Assembly: GCF_004117875.1 (NCBI RefSeq)
Contig: NZ_RAHW01000003.1
Coordinates: forward strand, 248,001 to 312,000
From: Geomonas oryzae
GTDB lineage: Bacteria > Desulfobacterota > Desulfuromonadia > Geobacterales > Geobacteraceae
Length of the DNA stretch: 64,000 nt
Direction of reading: 5' to 3'
Shown here: positions 59,267-64,000 of the stretch, in pieces
How positions within the stretch are numbered: the stretch's first letter is position 1
Layout of the letters: every line of letters starts with the position of its first letter
The notes under the pieces: generated by a model
Told to the model about the DNA's origin: nothing
The model's database searches: none
Seen by the model: only the letters and a program-made list of their open reading frames with translations
Position numbers and translations under genes: made by a program

Positions 59267-59297
59267 CGAGGCAGGAAACTGTCTGTCTCCTGCCTCG
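59267..59297 (-). terminator. Rho-independent terminator of leuC-leuD
   Basis: CGAGGCAGGA / TCCTGCCTCG stem with an 11-nt loop, followed on the minus strand by CTCTTTTTG. 32 bp beyond the leuD stop. Confidence 0.85.
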
Positions 59298-59328
59298 GTA
59301 AGTCTCTCTGAATGTATATTATGCTTGA

Positions 59329-59856
59329 TCAGTACTTGCTGTCAGCGTAGTCGACCCATCCGCCGGCGAGAACGAGTGCCTTGTCAAAGGGAGAGATCTC
59401 GAACTGCATCGACTCCTCACGCCCCCCCCCTTTGATAGTGAGGGTCGTGTTGGCAACGTCCACCTCAATGGTGGCGTCTGCGGCATCGGCGAAGGTGAAG
59501 AGGCGGTCGATCTGCGCCGGCGCAAGCTCGATGGCGGCCATACCGCAGTTGAACATGTTCTGGCGGAAGATCCTGGCGAAGGACTCGGCGATGACCACAT
59601 GGATGCCGTTCACCTCGAAAACCCACGGTGCATGTTCGCGGGAGGAGCCGCAACCGAAGTTGGCGCGGGTTACCACGGCGCCGGCGCCGTAGGTCTTCTC
59701 GCTCTTCGGGTCGAAGCCGGGAAGTTTCAGGTCCTCGAGGAGGTAAGGCTTCAGGTCCTCCTTGGTGATCTCGGTGAGGTACTTGGCCGGGATGATTTCA
59801 TCGGTATTTATGTCGCTGCGGTCCAGGAAGAGGGCCGGGCCACCAAATTTTTTCAT
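59329..59856 (-). CDS. leuD: 3-isopropylmalate dehydratase small subunit
   Basis: 175-residue swivelling subunit of isopropylmalate isomerase (leucine biosynthesis). Conserved RSDINTDEIIPAKYL, NFGCGSSREHAPWVF, AESFARIFRQNMFNCGM. The short length and this signature fit LeuD of the archaeal/deltaproteobacterial type; related homoaconitase/2-methylcitrate isomerases share it. ATG at 59856 with AGGAG. 68 bp after leuC, with short repeats in the gap. Confidence 0.92.
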   Translation of the reverse strand: MKKFGGPALFLDRSDINTDEIIPAKYLTEITKEDLKPYLLEDLKLPGFDPKSEKTYGAGAVVTRANFGCGSSREHAPWVFEVNGIHVVIAESFARIFRQNMFNCGMAAIELAPAQIDRLFTFADAADATIEVDVANTTLTIKGGGREESMQFEISPFDKALVLAGGWVDYADSKY

Positions 59857-59894
59857 GTCAGTCTCCTGTAAGCGGGCACACCCCGCGATTCGTT

Positions 59895-59923
59895 GTCAAT
59901 TGTCAATTGCCAATCGTCAATTG
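59895..59923. repeat. Short (TCAATTG)-type tandem repeat between leuC and leuD
   Basis: Four degenerate copies of GTCAATTG/CCAATCG-like units. A related stretch, GACAATTGGCAATTGAGG, lies at 3414-3431. It sits inside an operon without a gene of its own. Confidence 0.65.
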
Positions 59924-59924
59924 A

Positions 59925-61208
59925 TTACAGATACTTGCGCGGGTCGGCAAGCTTCCCTTCGATGGCGGAGGCGGCGGCGGTAGCCGGCGAAAGCAGGTGC
60001 ACCATGCCCCCCTTCCCCATCCTCCCCATGAAGTTGCGGTTCGTGGTGGAAGCGCAGACCTCGCCCTCGGCGAGAACGCCGTTGCTCATGCCGAGGCAGG
60101 CGCCGCAGGTCGGGTTGGTGACGCAGAAGCCGGCGTCCATGAAGATCTGGATCAGCCCCTCGGCGACCGCTTCCTTGTAGATCTGCGGGGTAGCCGGGGA
60201 AAGGATGCCGCGCACCGTCGGGGCGATCTTCTTCCCCTTGAGGATCTGGGCGGCAACCCTTAGGTCCTCGATGCGGCCGTTGGTGCAGGAACCGACGTAA
60301 ACCTGGTCCACCGGGGTCCCGGCCATCTCTTCGATGCTCTTCACCTGGTCCGGCTTGTAGCCGAAGGTGCAGAGCGGGGTGAGATTGGAAAGGTCGAGAT
60401 CGATGACCTTGTCGTACTCGGCATCGGCGTCGGAAGCCCACTTGGCGTACTCGGCGACGGCCGCTTCCTTGGAGGCGAAGGAGTCGGAGATGAAAGGCCA
60501 GAGGTAGTCCACGGTGACGCGGTCCGGTGCGCAGATGCCGGAGGTACCGCCCGCCTCGATGGCCATGTTGCACAGGGTCATCCTGGATTCCATGGTCATG
60601 GCGTCGACGATCGGGCCGCCGAACTCGATGACGCGGTCGGTGGCGCCGTTAACGGTCAGCTCGCTGATGACGCGCAGGATGGCGTCCTTAGCGTAGACCC
60701 CCTTGGGGAGGGTGCCGTTCAGGTTGATCCTGATGGTCTTCGGCTCGCGGAAGGCACAGACCCCTTTCAGGATGCCGACTTCGAGGTCGGTGGTGCCGAC
60801 CCCGGCCGCGAAGGCGCCGAAAGCTCCGTGGGTGCAGGTGTGGGAGTCACCCATGATGACGGTGTTGCCGGGGCGGATGAACCCTTTTTCCGGGAAGATG
60901 GCGTGGCAGACGCCGTTGGCTCCGATATCGAAGAAGTCCTTGATCTCATGGCGACGCGCCCAGTCCCTGAGCATCTTCGCCTGGGTGGCGGTCTTGGAGT
61001 CCTTGCTCGGGGTGACGTGATCGATGACCGCCTTGATCTTCGTCTTGTCGAAGACCCGGTCCTTGCCGCGCGCCATGAGGTCGGCGATGGCGATCGGGGT
61101 GGTGATTTCGTGGCACATCACCACGTCGATGCCGAGCACTTTGGTTCCTGCAAAAGGCTCATCAACCAGATGGGCCGCGAATATCTTTTGAGCCGTTGTC
61201 ATACCCAT
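59925..61208 (-). CDS. leuC: 3-isopropylmalate dehydratase large subunit
   Basis: 427-residue aconitase-family [4Fe-4S] subunit isomerising 2- to 3-isopropylmalate. Cluster and substrate motifs: GDSHTCTHGAFGAFAAGVGTTDLE, VGSCTNGRIEDLRVAA and NPTCGACLGMSNG (three cluster Cys). The length fits the short LeuC2/HacA-type form. Start ATG at 61208 (GGAAG ahead), with another ATG two codons later. Forms an operon with leuD. Confidence 0.94.
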   Translation of the reverse strand: MGMTTAQKIFAAHLVDEPFAGTKVLGIDVVMCHEITTPIAIADLMARGKDRVFDKTKIKAVIDHVTPSKDSKTATQAKMLRDWARRHEIKDFFDIGANGVCHAIFPEKGFIRPGNTVIMGDSHTCTHGAFGAFAAGVGTTDLEVGILKGVCAFREPKTIRINLNGTLPKGVYAKDAILRVISELTVNGATDRVIEFGGPIVDAMTMESRMTLCNMAIEAGGTSGICAPDRVTVDYLWPFISDSFASKEAAVAEYAKWASDADAEYDKVIDLDLSNLTPLCTFGYKPDQVKSIEEMAGTPVDQVYVGSCTNGRIEDLRVAAQILKGKKIAPTVRGILSPATPQIYKEAVAEGLIQIFMDAGFCVTNPTCGACLGMSNGVLAEGEVCASTTNRNFMGRMGKGGMVHLLSPATAAASAIEGKLADPRKYL

Positions 61209-61310
61209 AAATAGCGCTTCCTTTTGAGTTTGAAGTGTTTTTCCCAGTCGCCAAGATAATAAAATAAGAGCAACAAATCAAACTAATAATTGTTCAATGT
61301 TATTAAACAT

Positions 61311-61338
61311 TTGCCTGCTCGTACAGCCATGCTATAAT
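61311..61338 (+). promoter_or_regulatory. Promoter of the LOG-family gene
   Basis: TTGCCT (61311-61316), 16-bp spacer, perfect TATAAT (61333-61338), 29 bp before the coding start. It lies in a 159-bp AT-rich divergent region that must also hold the leuC promoter, not resolved here. Confidence 0.7.
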
Positions 61339-61367
61339 ACCCCCCTCAATTCAATAGGGAGCCCCGT

Positions 61368-62396
61368 ATGCAACTTCGTTTCAACAGGACAAACAGCGAA
61401 ATCGACAAGATGATTGATGATCTGATGGAAAAGGCGGGCGGGGTACACCACCCCGAGCAGACGCGCGAGATGATCATCGCCGCGCTCAAAGCGGGACAGG
61501 ACACCAGCTACCTCGCGGACCTAAAGCTATTGAGCAACACCATGAAGGAGATGCGTTACACGACGACGGTCTTCGCACCCTACCGGCAGAAGAAGAAGGT
61601 GACCATCTTCGGCTCGGCCAGAACGCTCCCCGAAGAGGAGATGTACAAAAAGTGCATCAGCTTCAGCCGTCTGCTGGCGGACAAGGGGTACATGATCATC
61701 ACCGGCGGCGGTGGCGGCATCATGCAGGCCGGCAACGAGGGAGCGGGAAGCGAGTGCTCCTTCGCGGCGAACATCAAGCTCCCCTTCGAGCAGAGCGCCA
61801 ATCCGATCATGCTGAAAAACCCCAGGCTCATCACCTACAAATACTTCTTCAACCGCAAGGTCGCCTTCGTGAAGGAGTCCGACGCGATCGCGGTGTTCCC
61901 GGGCGGGTTCGGCACGCTGGACGAGGCGATGGAGGTCTTCACCCTGGTACAGACCGGCAAGACCTCCCCCAAACCGCTGGTTCTGGTCGACGACGAGGAG
62001 GGGTACTGGGAGCACTTCTTCCGGTTCATCAAGGAAAGGCTGCTGGTCAAGGGGTTCATCTCCGCCGAGGACTTCTCCATCTTCACCATCACGAAGAGCT
62101 ATGAAGAAGCGGTCCAGGTCATCGACGAGTTCTATACCAACTATCATTCTATTCGTTTCGTGAACGGCGAGCTCATTATCCGTCTGACCAAGGTCCTCAC
62201 CCCCGAACAGATCGAGATGTTGGAGAACGAATTCCCCGAATTGAGGTTAGACGAAAGCCGCATCGAGCTCATTAGCGCTCGCCCGGAGGAGGCCGACGAG
62301 CCGGACCTGCTCGAGCTGCCGAGGATCGCCTTCCGATTCCACCACCAGCACTACGGTCTGCTGATCGCCTTCATTAGGCGCTTGAACACCTTTTAG
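61368..62396 (+). CDS. LOG family protein (Rossmann-fold, lysine-decarboxylase-like)
   Basis: 342 residues. A helical N-terminal extension (about 75 residues) precedes the LOG core: KVTIFGSARTLPEEEMYKKC, ITGGGGGIMQAGNEGAG, and the catalytic PGGFGTLDEAMEV. A C-terminal part of about 80 residues (TPEQIEMLENEFPELRLDES) follows. LOG proteins hydrolyse nucleoside-5'-monophosphates to free base (cytokinin-activating in plants). The extended form resembles PpnN-like nucleotide 5'-monophosphate nucleosidases, though shorter. Own promoter. Confidence 0.88.
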   Translation: MQLRFNRTNSEIDKMIDDLMEKAGGVHHPEQTREMIIAALKAGQDTSYLADLKLLSNTMKEMRYTTTVFAPYRQKKKVTIFGSARTLPEEEMYKKCISFSRLLADKGYMIITGGGGGIMQAGNEGAGSECSFAANIKLPFEQSANPIMLKNPRLITYKYFFNRKVAFVKESDAIAVFPGGFGTLDEAMEVFTLVQTGKTSPKPLVLVDDEEGYWEHFFRFIKERLLVKGFISAEDFSIFTITKSYEEAVQVIDEFYTNYHSIRFVNGELIIRLTKVLTPEQIEMLENEFPELRLDESRIELISARPEEADEPDLLELPRIAFRFHHQHYGLLIAFIRRLNTF

Positions 62397-62433
62397 TCGG
62401 GCAAATAAGAAACAATTGTTTTGAAATATTTGC

Positions 62434-62462
62434 TTGACAAGGTTATTACACGATGTTAATTT
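62434..62462 (+). promoter_or_regulatory. Promoter of the cold-shock gene
   Basis: TTGACA at 62434-62439 and a TAATTT/TTAATT -10 element at 62456-62462 (16-17 bp spacing). It leaves an untranslated leader of roughly 145 nt, as seen in cold-shock mRNAs. Confidence 0.55.
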
Positions 62463-62616
62463 TTATCCCAGCAGCTAGTTCTGGAAGTTTGCCGCGCCGA
62501 AAAGCCAAAGGGTTATCAACACTTTGTGCCATTTCCAGCCAAAGAACCTTCCGGAAATTGCAGCATCAAACGTAGATCCGGCAGAGACCCGGAGGTTAGA
62601 AAAAGGAGGCAGGAAA

Positions 62617-62820
62617 ATGGCACAGGGCAAGGTTAAATGGTTCAACGACGCGAAAGGGTTCGGTTTCATCGAGCAGGAGAACGGCGAGGACGTATTCGTG
62701 CACTTCTCTGCCATCACCGGGGAAGGCTTCAAATCCCTGGCTGAGGGGGAGGCGGTCTCCTTCGACGTGACCAACGGGCCGAAAGGTCTGCAGGCTGCAA
62801 ACGTTAAGAAGCTGGGCTAA
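62617..62820 (+). CDS. Cold-shock-domain protein (CspA family)
   Basis: 67-residue OB-fold RNA chaperone: [20 protein letters not shown] (RNP1 KGFGFI) and DVFVHFSAI (RNP2 VFVHF). AAAAGGAGG upstream of the ATG at 62617. Long leader and its own terminator. Confidence 0.97.
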   Translation: MAQGKVKWFNDAKGFGFIEQENGEDVFVHFSAITGEGFKSLAEGEAVSFDVTNGPKGLQAANVKKLG

Positions 62821-62843
62821 GGCTTAAAGCATCGAACGTAGAA

Positions 62844-62877
62844 GGCCCCGCCGGGATTCCGGCGGGGCCTTTTTTTA
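62844..62877 (+). terminator. Rho-independent terminator of the cold-shock gene
   Basis: GGCCCCGCCGG-GATT-CCGGCGGGGCC: 11-bp stem followed by seven T, 23 bases after the stop. The opposite-strand gene ends 4 bp beyond, so it may serve both. Confidence 0.92.
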
Positions 62878-62880
62878 TTC

Positions 62881-64000
62881 CTATTCCTGGGCGGCGAGTT
62901 CCCGCGCCCTCACCTTCAGAAGCAGCACGCCTCTCCGCACCATGGCGCCCGCCAGGAACAGCAGGAGCACCAGCGCCGCCACCGGATGCTCGACGGCGAA
63001 GATCAGCGGGAGCAGCATCACGCGCACGCCGCTCTTCATCCATTCATGGCCGGCGATCACATCGGCGATCGGCGGACTCAAACGGTAGTAAGCCGAGACG
63101 AAGAGCCTGCCCGGCGCGTTGGTCATGAGCCAGTTGTCGCGGAAAGCCCGCAACTCGGCGACCTTGGGATGGAGGTAACTGCCGTAGGCCGCCGTCGCGA
63201 TGAAGCACCCTCCCCCTCCGCCGCCACCGCCACCGCCGCTTTGCGCCGGGATGGCGAGACGGTTGGCATCAAGCACCAGACCGTCGTTGCCGAGCCCGGT
63301 ACCGTCGTTGACAGTGACGTTGTCGGCCGGGAAAGCCGGGGAGACCACCACCGGATCGCTCAGGTCGCCGTTGCCGTTGTTGCAGGCGATCAGATAAACG
63401 ACGTCACCCGCCTCGAAAAGGGGAACCGTTATGCTCTGGGACGAGGCGTTGTAGGGATACTCGGTGACGCCCGAGGTGCCGACCTTTTCCGCGGCCACCA
63501 CCAGCGAGGCGGGCAGGCTCGCGAAGGTGATCTTCAGGGTGCCGCCGGGGTTTGCCGGCAGGTACTTGTAGACCTGGAAGGTGTACGGGGTCGGCAAGGA
63601 TATGGCGGGCGCGGGTATGGTGCCGTCGACCGTGTTGGTCTGGGCCGGCGGGACCGTCGGGATAAGCTGCACATCGATCAGGTGGCTTGCCCAGTCGTGC
63701 ATGAGCATCCGCTTCGCGAAGCCGAAGAAGTTGTTGCCGATGTTCCCCTGAAGGGCGGTATCAAGCGACGGGATGAAGGGTATCTCCACGCCGAGATCGG
63801 GCGAACTCGTGTTGCTCGGCTTGGGCTGCGCCGCGAGATCGGTCCAGACCGCCCTGATCACGGTGCGGCTTTGCTGCAGTTCGGTGAGGTAACGGTTGAA
63901 GATCCAGCGCCCGTACTCGGTGCCGTTGCCGACTCCGGCGTTGACCGCCACGGTTCCCACGCTCGACATATAGGCCCAAAGGTAGTCGTAGAGCTGGTTG
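62881..64000 (-). CDS. Surface protein with CFI-box C-terminus (partial, N-terminus off the window)
   Basis: Open to the window edge (upstream codons read ...[10 protein letters not shown]), so 373 C-terminal residues are visible. Residues upstream of 63250 are a beta-rich, Thr/Ser/Pro-rich exported-type domain ([21 protein letters not shown]). Then ten consecutive Gly (SGGG...), then the CFI-box: [20 protein letters not shown] and [34 protein letters not shown], and a terminal TM helix ([18 protein letters not shown]) with basic tail. The CFI-box plus TM acts as a C-terminal sorting/anchor-like module in many deltaproteobacteria. Upstream domain not recognised. Confidence 0.82.
   Translation of the reverse strand, partial: NQLYDYLWAYMSSVGTVAVNAGVGNGTEYGRWIFNRYLTELQQSRTVIRAVWTDLAAQPKPSNTSSPDLGVEIPFIPSLDTALQGNIGNNFFGFAKRMLMHDWASHLIDVQLIPTVPPAQTNTVDGTIPAPAISLPTPYTFQVYKYLPANPGGTLKITFASLPASLVVAAEKVGTSGVTEYPYNASSQSITVPLFEAGDVVYLIACNNGNGDLSDPVVVSPAFPADNVTVNDGTGLGNDGLVLDANRLAIPAQSGGGGGGGGGGCFIATAAYGSYLHPKVAELRAFRDNWLMTNAPGRLFVSAYYRLSPPIADVIAGHEWMKSGVRVMLLPLIFAVEHPVAALVLLLFLAGAMVRRGVLLLKVRARELAAQE

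Overview
The window is GC-rich, gene-dense bacterial DNA. Gene content and order (surE-pcm-rpoS, a cobO/B12-mutase subunit/meaB cluster, LysM protein-dprA-topA-trmFO, bacteriohemerythrin, cytochrome P460, an MCE lipid-transport locus, leuC-leuD, many two-component and PAS proteins, a CFI-box protein) fit Geobacteraceae (Geobacter/Geomonas/Citrifermentans). The genus is inferred from gene content, not from a search. Both window ends cut genes: rpoS at the left and a CFI-box surface protein at the right. No phage, insertion sequence, integrase or CRISPR array was seen.

Layout. 1-8.3 kb: stress sigma factor and damage repair (surE, pcm, rpoS), trmJ, a DedA protein, an L,D-transpeptidase, the methylmalonyl-CoA mutase/cobalamin cluster, and a tRNA-Val(CAC) with its own promoter and terminator. 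8.4-13.1 kb: an orphan double-PAS protein, an outer-membrane barrel, a histidine kinase/response regulator pair, and a thioredoxin whose first active-site cysteine codon is an in-frame UGA followed by a hairpin, i.e. a likely selenoprotein. 13.4-21.6 kb: polysaccharide deacetylase, Cys-rich mini-protein, hemerythrin, RNA methyltransferase, ABC-F ATPase, PLP-homeostasis protein and maf. 21.7-28.2 kb: LysM, dprA, topA and trmFO, all on the minus strand. 28.6-41.2 kb: a U32 protein, then a minus-strand envelope-signalling locus: a secreted DUF11-like protein, a 1926-residue DUF11/SdrD/collagen-like/beta-barrel/OmpA protein, a FecR-like membrane protein, a HAMP histidine kinase and a REC-GGDEF regulator. 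The middle three overlap by 4 bp at each junction.

41.3-52.5 kb: DUF4911-tldD, a membrane-anchored C13 (caspase-like) peptidase, class II DAHP synthase, a TMTC-like membrane/TPR protein, pepA, and an EEP-family plus phospholipase-D-family pair resembling E. coli ybhP-clsB. 52.6-62.9 kb: M16 protease, cytochrome P460, carotenoid protein, an MCE operon (a W-P-F/L-P repeat protein, then mlaE and mlaD, with no mlaF between), leuC-leuD, a LOG-family protein and a cold-shock protein.

Intergenic regions are unusually rich in short repeats: seven copies of a C-run/TTCGCAAAGG/G-run hairpin, two copies of a REP-like palindrome (one inside the kinase gene at 31-32.9 kb, read in frame), heptamer and nonamer tandem arrays, and a roughly 280-bp nested palindrome. 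The most notable points are the probable selenocysteine thioredoxin, the DUF11/OmpA/FecR/kinase locus, and the W-P repeat protein translationally coupled to MlaE.
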